Positions 52,768-63,808 of a stretch of 64,000 nucleotides of DNA are shown one piece after another; within the stretch, counting starts at the first letter, position 1; every line of letters starts with the position of its first letter. A program made the position numbers and the translations under genes. The DNA comes from Diploptera punctata. Taxonomy: Eukaryota > Arthropoda > Insecta > Blattodea > Blaberidae. The notes under the pieces are model-generated. The model saw only the letters and a list, made by a program, of their open reading frames with translations. It searched no databases and was not told the DNA's origin. The stretch spans positions 1,302,001 to 1,366,000 of the forward strand of contig JASPKZ010001596.1 of NCBI GenBank assembly GCA_030220185.1. Reading direction: 5' to 3'.

Positions 52768-53560
52768 TAGTCCTAGGATTGTTACAGTCCACAACAGTTT
52801 TTAGCCCATCTCTTCATTGGACATCCAGTTGACTTTTGTCTCTAGGTTGATAATACAGGAGATGCATTTCAAATGCTGTTACAGTTCACATGTGTCTGCT
52901 AGTACAGTTCCTATAAAATATGTTGTGGTTCCACTTAGCAAAGTCAGTATCACATTTCCTTAGAGTCCATGCTTCACTTCTGTAGAGTAGGAGTGGTTGT
53001 ATAAGGTTTATACAGACAAAAGTTGGTATGAGATGACTTCTTGATTCTATTTATAATGTCCATTTTACTGTAAAGTTATATCTTGAATGTATAAATCAGT
53101 TAACAAAGTTATTTTGTAGCCAAAATATTTAATATCTTTAAATCTTTACAGAATGCTTCCATTAATACAAATCTTGCTTTTTTGCCACAAAAAGCCATGT
53201 TAGTTTTATCAATGGAAATTTCATCATCTAGATGGCACTGCAGTCTATTTTGAAGCCTACTGCTGACAAGATCTTCCTCCATTCATTCCTGTCCAACACT
53301 TTTCTTCTCCTTCCTCTAATATAAAGCTTCATAAGATCTTATTCTATTCCATATAACTATCTCAGTTTAGGTCTATCTATTCTACTTGCTTCAGGTTTCA
53401 GTAGTGTTAGTTTTTAGTAGGATTGTCCTCTGCCATTCTGATAATAAGACCAATTCAATGTAATCTAGCTATTTTTATAAACTTAACAATGTCAGGGTCT
53501 GTGAATAAGGAATACAATTCAAGATTGTATCTTATTTGCCACTTTCCATTTTCATCCTTT
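52768..53560 (-). pseudogene. RTE-like LINE remnant(s)
   Basis: Minus strand: LIQPLLLYRSEAWTLRKCD (52930-53010), then downstream in the window ENGKWQIRYNLELYSLFTDP and DIVKFIKIARLH (53430-53560), and EDNPTKN. The pieces are out of LINE order, so two copies or a rearrangement are likely. Confidence 0.75.
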
Positions 53561-53850
53561 TTCTTCTTAAATGGCTCTACAGCCCAATATGGACCTTTGC
53601 TTCCTCAATGAGCCTCCTCCAGACATCCCTCTCCATAGAAAGCCTTTCCCAATGGTTTATTTGACATTTTTTAAGATCCTGGCGCACACAATCCCACTAT
53701 CTATTCTTAGGTTCCATTTTCATTCACTGGTCCTAATATCCTCCTGAGGATTTACCTATCAAAAATCCTGAGTTCTTGTTCTTTACTTTTCAATAGTGTC
53801 CAACACTCACCACCACATGACAGACCTTAATGGAGATTTATACAAGGTCA
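53561..53850 (-). pseudogene. RTE-like LINE remnant
   Basis: Minus strand: CGGECWTLLKSKEQELRIFD, ILRRILGPVNENGT, then KAFYGEGCLEEAH and GPYWAVEPFKK; same subfamily as 40945-41290. Confidence 0.75.
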
Positions 53851-54269
53851 ATATAGATTTAAAGATGAAAAAATGATAAGTGGACTCTGTTCCTCATCAG
53901 TATTGATTTTTTAACGGAGTGACTAATACCTTTGAAAAGAGCGATCATGGCACCTTCTGGTATATTGCAAACTTCCAAGCATTGTTAACTGGGTTCTCTG
54001 TACAAATATACAGTATTTTTGTTTGTAGAAAGCAAAAGAACTAATAATAATTTATTACTAAATATACATACATATATATATATATATATATATTTTGTCT
54101 CAGCTTTTGAAAAGTGTATAAATATCTGATTTGCTTTTAAACAAATCTGCATTTCTTGCATCAGACATTTCATGTTTATTTTATATAATATTAAAAAAAT
54201 ATTCTGATCATGTAAACATTTAAATTAATGTTCATGCTTTTATTCATTGTACTTCCCATTTTGAATTGT

Positions 54270-54610
54270 ACCTTCCTTATATCTTCACCTAATCTCATGT
54301 CTCCTCTTCCATCCAATCTACTCCTCTTTTCTTAATATTTTTCTTAAATTGTTTTTTCCATCTGTATTTCTGCCGACCTCTTGTTCTTTTCCCTCTTAAT
54401 CTAAATTTTAGTGCTTGTCTTCATGTCCTTCAGTATTCATTATTTTAATGCGGCCATAACATATTATTCTATCTCTTATTCTCATCTTGTATTTTATCCA
54501 GCTTCAAAATTTTCTATTATCTTGGTGTTTTGTATTCTATCTCTTCTGGTTTTTCCAAGCATGGTTCTTAAAAATTTAATTTCTCTTCCTTAACTTCTAG
54601 TTAAATCCTT
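54270..54610 (-). pseudogene. LINE remnant, C-terminal end
   Basis: Minus strand: RIQNTKIRENLKLDKIQDEN, KRQNNMLWPH, RTRGRQKYRWKKQFKKNIKK, GRGDMRLGEDI. Position and composition fit the C-terminal region of the window's LINEs. A (TA)n tract at 54066-54092 lies nearby. Confidence 0.65.
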
Positions 54611-54769
54611 CTTTGTTACTCTCTATGTTTTGTCTTTCAATCAGCCTTTGCTACAGCTTGTGAAGATTGAAAATGCCTTCCATGAAGGTGTTTCTTGAGA
54701 TTAGGGAATAGAAAAAAGTCAATATAAAATTAAATAAAGTGAAAGTACAATAAATTCTAATCTTAATAG

Positions 54770-55240
54770 TGTAGCATGGGGCTAGATCTGGAGTATATGC
54801 AGATAAGGATGCACTCTTTACTTTGATTTTTGCAAGATATTCACAAATATTTGTGATATGCTGCCTCGCATTATCATGGTGCAGCATCCGGTTTGTTGCA
54901 TGGAAATGTGGTCTCTTGCACTAGATATGGTCTTATAGATTTACCAGGACATCTCTCTAATATTATCCAGTTAGTGTTGTGTGCAGTTACGACATGCTGA
55001 TAAACCATACCATGATCCATGAATATAAAAAAATGACCATAACTTTCCCAGCAGAAGAAACCACTTTGTTTTTTTAGGAGGTTGGTGATGGAGATTTCAA
55101 CACAGACCTTTGCTGTTTGCTCTCAGGATCGAAATGATATAGTCTTTAAGCTTCATCAGCAGTGATTAGCTGATTACCTTTGAAAGAAACTCTGGATCAC
55201 CTCCATTGTAGCTGTAGATAGTACTGAACATGACTTACAC
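54770..55240 (-). pseudogene. mariner transposase remnant
   Basis: Minus strand in several frames: ITADEA, LYHFDPESKQQRSVLKSPSP, KNKVVSSAGKVMVIFLYSWI, TLTGYY, then MLHHDNARQHITNICEYLAK and SLSAYTPDLAPC. These are the mariner blocks GDE.W..Y.PE.K.QS..W, KVM...F.D and LLHHDNAR.H...PDLAPCD. The second catalytic acid is in HDNA. Stops and frameshifts make it dead. It is a different copy from 39500-39725. Confidence 0.82.
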
Positions 55241-55369
55241 ACCACTCACAGAAAAGAACTGGGAGAGTTGAACTTGAAACTTGTACCATGTATACATGAT
55301 GCATTAAGCTAACAAATATACTAAAACCAAATTTTTGGATGTTAAATTAAGGGTGTAAAAAAATGATAA

Positions 55370-55500
55370 TTTATTGTTTCATGAATGAGTGAGTCATTTT
55401 TTACATCTTACCTCATAGTTTATGTTTTCTTAAACATGGAAACTTCAGTTTTCAAGAGAACCTCTCTCTCATTTTCAGCCGACATTATGACTATTATTTA
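55370..55500. mobile_element. Half fold-back end
   Basis: GAGTCATTTTTTACATCTTA, CCTCATAGTTTATG, TTCAGTTTTCAAGAG and GCCGACATTATGAC; matches 43735-43865 and the arm of the inner hairpin at 15023-15115. Confidence 0.7.
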
Positions 55501-56300
55501 TTGTTTATTGAACAATTTTTGGATATTAAATTCTGTGGTGTTAGAGTAAAAATACATAAGTCCAATTTTAATTATTTTTATTTTGTAGAAATATCAGAAT
55601 TACAATATTTTTCTTCTTCTATCATAAGGGTAAAGTTCTCAAATGATAGCTAATTTCTTATGGTAGATATCTCTCAGTCAGAAATAATGGAAATCTCTGA
55701 TAATTGTTTTCAGACTTAAGTATTTTTATCCTGTGACCACAGAATTATGGCTGTAAAAAATAATTATAACTTATTTTTTAATGGACAGACCTCATATTTT
55801 TGTGCCTATCTTGGTAACTACATTAGTACCTGTAATTTTTACATGGCCATACAATCTTATTGTAATACCTTCTATTTCATTCTGTGCTCTGTCCAAATTC
55901 AAGGTTTCTATTATTTCTCTGTTCCTAATTTTGCCTTTCCTAAGTTTTTCCTAAAAAAGTTCTTGAACATTTCATATGCATTTCCTGTACTCTACTTACA
56001 CCTTTCCCTCTTGTAATCCATGTAAAGTATTAATTGTTGAAGGGTGGACAGAAACTGTAAAGATTAATTATTTTTATATCTCAGAAACTACGAGTAGTAA
56101 CAATTTCACCTTGAGATTTTGAATGAAAAATATTCACTACTTCCCTTAATAAGGGGTACTTTCAGAATTAGTAAGTAAGTTTTGCCATTATTCATAATTA
56201 TCACAAAAAAATGCTGTGAACTTCCTGCTAGCCGGGAGCAGAAATGTCTATCTTAGAGTAAGATCTCATGCATTGTAGATAGATTAAGCCAGATATTGCA
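55501..56300. other. Unrecognised intergenic stretch
   Basis: No gene or named repeat. The 89-codon plus frame at 55747-56016 has no family features. Confidence 0.35.
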
Positions 56301-56306
56301 ATTGGG

Positions 56307-56598
56307 GTATCCCATAGCGTAGTTGGTTATGACAGTACTCTGTAAGCCCAGCGAGGGTCAGGATTTTAAAACTGGCCTAAACCTTTTGGAGGTGTCATGA
56401 GCCTGGCATCGACTCAGCCTCTAACAGAAACACGTATAAGAGGCACTAATTTTGGGAAAAAAGGGTGGAATCATGCAGGGCTGACAATCTGGTAGACATA
56501 TAGTGCCAATTGTCTCAAAAGGTTGGAGCCTTAACCTACTACTCAGCAATAACCCACTCTACTACTACTCCATGGGCCTCCTAAGATCAGTAATGGGA
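56307..56598 (+). mobile_element. tRNA-derived SINE, family 3, decayed copy
   Basis: Matches the complement of 33337-33637: TAGCGTAGTTGGTTATG-like head, CATCGACTCAGCCTCTAAC, GCAGGGCTGACAATCTGG, AGGTTGGAGCCTTAACC. Confidence 0.8.
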
Positions 56599-56889
56599 TC
56601 ATCTTACTTTTAGATATACCTAATTAAATTTTAAGGCATTCCATTTTGGGAGGGGGGGATGCCTTTTCCTCGGATAATTATTCACCATACTGTAGCTATA
56701 ATTTATACTTTCTCATTTTTTTATTTCAATATCACTGCATAGAATCGCACTCATTTTTTGGAGAATGTAGTTTCCTATGATTTGTACTATATGGGGTTAG
56801 GACAGTTATTCTACACAAGCGGCTAGGTCGATTCCGTTAAGAGGAAGGGATTACTCTATGAGGAGAACAATCTAAAGCTGTGGCAGGGA

Positions 56890-57070
56890 ATAGTTGCTCT
56901 GGTTTATCTATGACGCAACACGCTAGCGCAAAAATCGCTTCCCGTATTATTGAATGAATGAGGTTTCTCTACAACTCAAAGCGGTGACGCGAAACATTTT
57001 ACGCTGACATGTCGCGTCGTGTATTTGAATCCCGGACGCAATTTGCCGGCGCAAACAAAGAATCATCCGG
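56890..57070 (+). repeat. CpG-rich repeat, copy 1
   Basis: GACGCAACACGCTAGCGCAA, ACATGTCGCGTCGTGT and GACGCAATTTGCCGGCGCAA; it recurs in reverse at 58470-58660 and 59790-59970. It stands out in AT-rich DNA. Confidence 0.7.
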
Positions 57071-57174
57071 TATCATGGCAGCTGCCGCCGTCTTCCGGAA
57101 ACCAAACGCCATTCCTCTCTGTCCAACCATTGATCTTCCTCCAATCCTCTGATATTCATAGCTGCTCGTAGTGG

Positions 57175-57310
57175 GTTATCTCTGCTCGTACCCCTTCTAT
57201 CAAAGTTTTCTTCGGTATTCCTCCTTTCTATTGGGATCCATTCCATAACAATTTTAGGTAATCTTTGCTCTGGTATTCTTTTGACATGGCCATATCACTG
57301 TAATCTTTCA
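57175..57310 (-). pseudogene. LINE remnant, C-terminal end
   Basis: Minus strand: YGHVKRIPEQRLPKIVMEWI, PIERRNTEENFDRRG; compare RLRWYGHLKRIPADR at 47490-47705. Confidence 0.65.
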
Positions 57311-57352
57311 AACAAAGAATATAGAAGCTATTATCCGCACTCATATGTGTAA

Positions 57353-58185
57353 TTGCCAGGGATTCTTTTGATCTATGGGTTCATCACAGGGATTACTTCA
57401 AAACTAGCCAGAACTTTGAAAAAGATAAATAAAAACATTAACATAGCTTATAAAACAGGAAACAAATTAAACAACATAATATACAATGACATAGAAGAAT
57501 ACAACAAATTCAACAACAAGGGAGTCTACAAACTAACATACAAAGATTGTAATAAATTTTATATTGGCAGGACAAGCAGAAATTTCAATACAAGATATAA
57601 AGAACACCTAAAAGATTTCATACACGCGGGTGATAAATCAATCTATGCTAAACATCTCATTAACACAGGTCATCGAATGAACACAATTATAATACTCTCA
57701 CGATAATCCACCGAGAAAACATTTCAGCTAGGACAAATATATTTGAAGACCTCGAAATTATAAAATAAACAAACAACACCTCACTTCTTAACGAGAACAC
57801 ACCCCAGTCAAACCCATTATACGAAATCGTCAAAAACAAGTCAGTTGCTGCTACAAACAGTTGGAATAAACATCACCGTACACAACAACAACGAGTAGCG
57901 GAAGCTCAACCTGCAGAAGATGGAAGAAACTTACGAAAGCGCTCCAGTTAATTTTATATACAATATTTTAACAAGGTTGAGGACAACGGCACCTACCAAC
58001 AGGTACAATTCAATTTTTAACTTTCATCAAACGAAAGTGATCTTCAGTAAAACACCAGTTTTGAATCCTGCCGATTATGGGACAAGTCCCGAAAGCGCTA
58101 CAGTTAAATAACTAATTAAATTGAGGAGACGGACCTTTCAGGTGAATATTCCATAATTTTATATTTCAATTTTGAATAATACCTG
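57353..58185 (+). mobile_element. Penelope-like element 3' part with intact GIY-YIG frame
   Basis: An open frame to 57706 includes NINIAYKTGNKLNNIIYND, GVYKLTYKDCNKFYIGRTSR, FNTRYKEHLKDFIHAGDKSI and YAKHLINTGH. These are GIY-YIG motifs with G-V-Y...Y-I-G, R and E-H, plus the Cys that precedes Y-I-G in Penelope-like nucleases. Beyond a frameshift, SVAATNSWNKHH-like and EDGRNLRKRSS follow. The 3' region (57905-58180) holds two related ribozyme-like motifs and matches the fold-back at 42581-42979. Confidence 0.85.
57910..58105 (+). ncRNA. Two tandem hammerhead-like motifs at a Penelope 3' end
   Basis: First: CAGAAGATG, GAAG...CTTAC, then GAAAGCGCT (about 57912-57943). Second: CCGATTATG, GGGAC-AA-GTCCC, then GAAAGCGCTA (58070-58100). 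They are about 158 bp apart. The CTGANGA core has one or two changes in each, so neither is canonical, though GAAA, helix II and the AGCGCT helix III palindrome are kept. Confidence 0.35.
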
Positions 58186-58214
58186 GACAGAACACACCAT
58201 GAATCTTATAAAAG

Positions 58215-60610
58215 TTGATACAATACAATATGTACAGAATTTATTTATTTCTTGACTAAGTTCAAGCCACAATAACTGTTTTTTTTTCTGTGCATCTCTG
58301 TACTCATTCATACTCATGTCGTACAAAACACAATGGTTTGAAACGAAACTAATTAAAATTCTATCATTGAATTTGTTAAAATTACAAACAAAGTGCTCTT
58401 TTATCGACATGTTGCCATGAAATCTTAGTTTGTGTTTAGCCTTTTTAGCAATGAGTACGGATAATAGCTTCTATATTCTTTGTTTGCGCTGGCAAATTGC
58501 ATCCGGAATTCAAGTGATTCAAATACATGATGCGACATGTCAGCGCAAAATTTTTCGCGCCAGCGCTTTGCGTTGTAGATAAACTACATCAATTTACAGA
58601 GATAACCCATTTAAATACGCGGGGAGCAATTTTTGCGCTGGCGCTTTGCGTCGTAGTTAAACCATAACATTATGCTACGGTTTATTATACAGCGTATCGC
58701 ATGACGCAATCTCGCGTTACTCTCGGCGTGATACTGGTTTAGGCTACGGTTTATTATACAGCGTGTCGCGCCCGACGTGACGCGAATTCGCGTTTCGCTC
58801 GGCGTGATGCTGGTTCCACATGGAGCGCATACGCTACAGCGCATCTGTTTATGGAATTGTCGCCAGATGGCACCACATATATGGAATATCAAAATGACCA
58901 ACGTTCATAATAAATTTCCAAATGTGTTTACAAAAACTAATGTATACAAACCTGTCCCTGCATAACCTAATAAAATAAATTACTTACATACTATTTAGTA
59001 AACTGTAAACTAATCTGATGTACACTAAACTGACCCATCGGAATCTAACAAAATGAAGTGATTGAATATTTATTTCTTATAATATGGTTTGGAATTAAAT
59101 GCAAATGTTGGTAATTCACACATATGTCCTGCCATCTGGTGGATTTAATTTTATGAGCGTTCACGTATGCCAACTTCAATTCTAATAAAGAACTTTGAAA
59201 ATAAATTGAAAGGAAAAGTCATAATTTGTGTACATTGATAAACATATTAAAATTCTTCATAAAAAAAAGTTTCAAGTGTCGTTGCAAAACGATTAAAATA
59301 GTTCGAAATATTAGTAAAGACAGAAAAAGTACCTAGAGCAACAGCATCATATGAATGTTGTATGGAAAATCATAGAATAAATTATTCTTTAGTTCTTAAA
59401 TAAACATATGGTTGATGAATATACCAAATTTTAGAATACTTCAGATTTTCGCCTGAGCAGTTTTTATCAGGTTTTGAATTTAATAGAAGACGAAATTTAT
59501 GCACATCCATAATATCCCCGAGATACAATATTTACAGCTTTTATTTATCTCTTGACCTCTCTTGACTAAGTCCAAGCCACAATAACTTTTTTCTGTACAT
59601 CTCTGTACTCCTTCATGCTCATATTGTAAAAAACATGTATAGATCTCGATGATTTGCAACAAAACTGTCTAACTTTCGGTCGTTAAAATTGGAAAGTTAT
59701 AAAACAAGTACTGTATTTCTGACATTTTGTTAACAAATCTTAGTTTGTTTTTAGCAATTACACCAATGAGTATGGGTAATATCTTCTATATTCTTTGTTT
59801 GCGCTGGCAAATTGCGTCCTGGATTCAAGAGATTCCAAAACACGACGCGACATGTCAGCGCAAATTTTTTTGCGCCAGCAATTTGCGTTGTAGATAAACC
59901 ACATCCATTTGAATATATGGGGAGCAATTTTTGCGCTGGCGCGTTGCGTCGTAGATAAACCACAGCATTAGCATGGAGCGCATACGGTACAGCGCTTATG
60001 TTTATGGAATTGTCGCCAGATGGGACCATATGTATGGGAAGTCAAAATGACCAACGTTCATAATAAATTTCCAAATGTGTTTACAAAAATTAATGTATAC
60101 AAACCTGTTCCTGCATAACCTAATGAAATAAATTACATACCTAATATTCAGTAAACTATAAACTAATCTGATGTGCACTATACTGACCCATCATAACCTA
60201 ACAAAATGATGTGATTGAACATTTATTTCTTAAAATATGGTTTAGAATTAAATGCAAATGTTAGTCATTCACACATATGTCCTGCCATGGTGGACTTAAT
60301 TTTATAAGCGTTCACGTATGCCAACTTCAATTTTAATAAAGAACTTTGAAAAGAAATTGAGAGGAAAAGTCATAATTTGTGTACATAGATAAACATATTA
60401 AAATTCTTTATAAAACAGTTTTAAGTATCGTTGCAAAACGTTTAAAATAATACGAAATATTAGTAAAGACAGAAAAAGTACCTAAGAGCAACAGCATCAT
60501 ATGAATGTTGTATGGCAAATTATAGAATAAATTATTCTTTAGTTCTTAAATAAACATATGGTTGATTTTAGAATACCTCAGATTTTCGCCTGAGCAGTTT
60601 TATCAGGTTT
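58215..60610. repeat. Tandem duplication of a ~1.2-kb segment
   Basis: Unit 1 (about 58215-59487) and unit 2 (about 59515-60607) share order and sequence: CTTGACTAAGTYCAAGCCAC, the CpG-rich block, CGTTCATAATAAATTTCCAA, ATATGTCCTGCCATC, AGACAGAAAAAGTACCTA, CAGATTTTCGCCTGAGCAG. Unit 1 has an extra about 150 bp (58668-58815). No coding frame is conserved between the units. Confidence 0.88.
58673..58815. repeat. Two ~70-bp CpG-rich tandem units, only in unit 1
   Basis: CTACGGTTTATTATACAGCG begins each unit (58675 and 58743), followed by CTCGGCGTGATRCTGGTT. Absent from the corresponding position in unit 2 (about 59970). Confidence 0.8.
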
Positions 60611-60612
60611 TG

Positions 60613-60992
60613 AAACCCTCAGGGGTCCTCATCTAGGGGATATGTGGATGGCGACCACAAGGTGCCCAAGCTGAGCAAAACATTTCTTCCACTTACTTGT
60701 GTTTTGCACTCTTTTAACTTTACTATCTAACCTCTCTTGGTTAACTCTTGTTTTTTTTTTACCCCGACGCTATTAGGGCATCCGAGAGCTAGGGAGTCTT
60801 TCCTTTCTTCCATTTCTTCTTTCCTTTATTTTCTTTTCTTCTCCAGAAAAGCCTGACCAGAGGCTATAAGATGGCAGCCCCATCACTGGTCTTGCCTTCC
60901 TTTGGCCAGCAACCAATCGAAGGGACTATTATTATGCTTTCAAGTCTTATACGAGAATTTCCCGGGGAGGGAAAATTTTCTATAGGATCGTA
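60613..60992. repeat. Dispersed ~0.5-kb repeat, copy 4 (reverse)
   Basis: Complement of 38893-39405: GTGCCCAAGCTGAGCAAAAC, CCAGAAAAGCCTGACCAGAG, TTCCTTTGGCCAGCAACCAA. Confidence 0.88.
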
Positions 60993-61169
60993 ACAGGCAG
61001 AGATAACCCACTATAGAGATGACCAGCGCCAATGTTATTCAGTGATGCCTAGAATCCAGAGACCTCAAGCCAGAGCCTCAAGCGTTGGCAGAAAACACTG
61101 ACCGATTACAGCTTACTGTATTATCGGCAAAACAATTTGCGCCATCTATCGATAAAAGTATAACTAATC

Positions 61170-61776
61170 AATGTTGAACCCGGTGGCTCAGTCGTCATTT
61201 TCGGCGTTTGTAATACCACTGGAACTGGAAAAACAGCACCATCCAGATTAATTTATGAACTTATGCGAGAAACATATTTCATAGAAGACATCAGGATAAC
61301 ATACCTCCTACCATCTACAGAACCATATCAGCCAGGTAAAATAAAGCTATTATTATTATTATTAAAAAGCAGTAAAAGTGAGGGAACAGAAACGGAAGGA
61401 AATAAATGAGGAATTTTACACTTCCAGTGCCATGACAGACAGAAACTGGACAAGAGAATGTCAGACACTGAGACACGTTGTAACCAGACTAGCAATACAT
61501 GGCTTTCATCACAAGGTCTGCGAAAATAAAAAATTCCACCAGCCAACTGAAGACTGCAGATGTGCACTGTGCGGTGATAAGTGTAAACTTTATCATATCA
61601 CAGAGTGTAAAAACAGAACAAAATCAATTAATGAATACAGCAAAGAGTGAATACAAGTGATCAGTGGAAAAGAACGTAAAACTTTCGAAACTAATGCTCT
61701 TCTGAGTGCTCCTTTATATTATTATTAATGTTGAACCCGGTGGCTCAGTCGTCATTTTCGGCGTTTGTAATACCAC
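61170..61776 (+). mobile_element. LINE 3' end (C-terminal region) between 50-bp direct repeats
   Basis: 61170-61219 and 61727-61776 are identical over 50 bp (AATGTTGAACCCGGTGGCTC ... TAATACCAC). Between them an open frame (61378-61650) reads CQTLRHVVTRLAIHGFHHKV, EDCRCALCGDKCKLYHITEC, the Cys/His end that follows the RNase H in some non-LTR elements. The insert ends in a TTATATTATTATT tail. It fits a 5'-truncated LINE with an unusually long target duplication, or a tandem duplication. Confidence 0.7.
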
Positions 61777-61796
61777 ATTTGAAATAATGCCTGGAA

Positions 61797-61985
61797 TAAT
61801 ATTAATCAATCAGATTTTACAGCTCACCTCATATTATTGAAAAACTCAGAACTAGTTTCGAAAGGGAAACTTCTTTCGAAACTGGTCCTCTGTTTTACAA
61901 AAGTATGAGGCAAGCTGTAAAATTTGAGTAATTATTATTAAATAAAACCTCACAGTGTTATGAATATATCAATTCACAACTTCAT
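61797..61985. mobile_element. Fold-back element, small
   Basis: TTTTACAGCTCACCTCATA (left) and TATGAGGCAAGCTGTAAAAT (right) with GAACTAGTTTCGAAAG and CTTTCGAAACTGGTCC near the centre; terminal motif variant AAACCTCACAGTGTTATG at 61945. Confidence 0.75.
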
Positions 61986-62239
61986 CTCAATTTCCAAGAC
62001 CCTCAACTTACTCTTTATTCAATACATGGAATATATTCCTAACATCAGAAAAATAGTTGATTAGTTTTAGAAAACTGGAAAAATATTTTATAATTCAATT
62101 AATTCTTTTAAAGTATTCATTTAAACTGTTTTTTTTTGTTCAAAATTTTCTTAGAACTAACATTTTTTGCATTACATTTTCTTAGAATTAAAGAAAGGAT
62201 GACCCTAATTATCAAGGAAAGGTTCAAATAAAACTAGAG

Positions 62240-62571
62240 ATATCATTTAATAATCATTTATTTATTTTAGACATATGAACAAAATAATAATAAACAATAA
62301 GAGAATTTAAGTAATTATGAAGAATTAATGCATTGAGATTTTTTAATTTCTTTCCCTACATATTTTACCAACAAAATTTGGTCCCTTACAAAAAAGGTAA
62401 TTAAAAATTACAGGTATCTTACTGTTCTTAACATATGATAATCTCAATCAAACAATGCATTAAATCACAATAAACCATTCATTTCACTGTATTGGTGATG
62501 AATTCAGTTATCAATGACCCCTTTCCAGATGGAGGTTAAGAGCAGCATTACTGGACATTTGCAGATCTGAA
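62240..62571 (-). CDS. Possible terminal exon of an unknown minus-strand gene
   Basis: On the minus strand a strong tract TTTTTTTTCTTTCTATTCAG ends at 62572. It is followed by a short frame LQMSSNAALNLHLERGH and a stop (about 62521-62571), then about 250 bp without features and two AATAAA hexamers (complement of 62257-62266). Tract, short frame and poly(A) signals suit a last exon with 3' UTR. The protein is not recognised, and chance is quite possible. Confidence 0.25.
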
Positions 62572-62900
62572 TAGAAAGAAAAAAAAAGTTATACAAAGTA
62601 CGTACTGTAATGGACACTACATAGTTTTTGAATCTTTATAAACATACTACAGTTATATGAACATGAAAAAATACAGAAATCCTACGTATTATTTCAACAG
62701 AACAACCATAAAATAAGCTATAAAAGAACTGGTAGAAAAATAAACATTCTCCTATCTGAAAATATCAGTTCTTTTGCTGAAATAAAAAAATTATAAAACA
62801 AGTACCGTACTTATAATTAAATATTCCTTCATTTTTTTTGTTAAGTTTTAATTAATGTAATATGTTTTCAGTCTCAAGTACACATTCTGGGGTTCAAGTT

Positions 62901-62959
<59 letters not shown>

Positions 62960-63690
62960 TCAATATATGGTTATCCTTCGATAGCAGACAGTTATCTATT
63001 ATGGCTTGCTATGTCTTATGTAACTTTACTCGCTCTATTAACACCGTCTTTCAGAGGTTGACCAAGATATAGACAAGGTCTGAAGAACATGTTAAGGAGA
63101 ATGTCTAGAAAAGGGTAATTCAATGGATGGAAATTATGGAAGAGTAGACATGGAATAACCAAGATAGATAGAGAATCTTATCCAAACTTGATCCCAGAAC
63201 AATGACAGGTGGCTAGATGAAGAATAATAATTCAATATAATTACGTCAAAGATATGGCATCAATGTACCTATCACTAAAAAAAATAAGTTACTTAAAATC
63301 GTATTATTTCTAACATTATACAAAATCATGTTTGCCCCCTAAAATTTCTGTATGCACTATATAGGCTAACAATCATACATAGGAAGATTTTCTACTAGAT
63401 CACGTAAGTAATGGAACAGTCGCATAAGAATCTTGTATTATACGCAGGAAAAATATTAAGAATTTTAACAAGCATTAGAAATTTTTATAAAAGTAGGAAA
63501 TGTAAATAAAAAGAAAACCATAACCTAATAATTCCGTAAAAGTAATTTAAGGAATTTTAAAAATTCCGTGACCTAATGGAAACATGAGCCAATTCATATA
63601 TTTTAATATTTATTTTAATGTATTTACGTATTAATAATACTTACTAGAAAATATTCTTTTAACAGAAAATTAATTCCTTCTAATTAAAGA
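62572..63690. other. Unrecognised stretch with long (TA)n
   Basis: Contains the (TA)n tract 62906-62956; the remainder is AT-rich with no gene or named repeat. It would be intron if the minus-strand exons on either side are real. Confidence 0.4.
62906..62956. repeat. (TA)n microsatellite
   Basis: About 25 TA units. Confidence 0.97.
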
Positions 63691-63808
63691 AACAAAAATT
63701 GATGCACGATGCCCCTACGCAGCCATTTGCGTTGGCCAAGCTCTTCAGCGACACGGTTTCCGATGCCCCAATCAAGCGAGATCTATTCGCCTTGGCAACA
63801 ATATCCAT
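63690..63808 (-). CDS. Possible first coding exon of an unknown minus-strand gene
   Basis: Minus strand, ATG at 63808-63806: MDIVAKANRSRLIGASETVS, LKSLANANGC, then a GTAGGG that could be a donor. The 63690-64000 interval is richer in G+C than the DNA to its left, as expected of a 5' exon and upstream region. There is no family match that I recognise, and it cannot be joined in frame to the candidate last exon without more exons. Confidence 0.22.
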
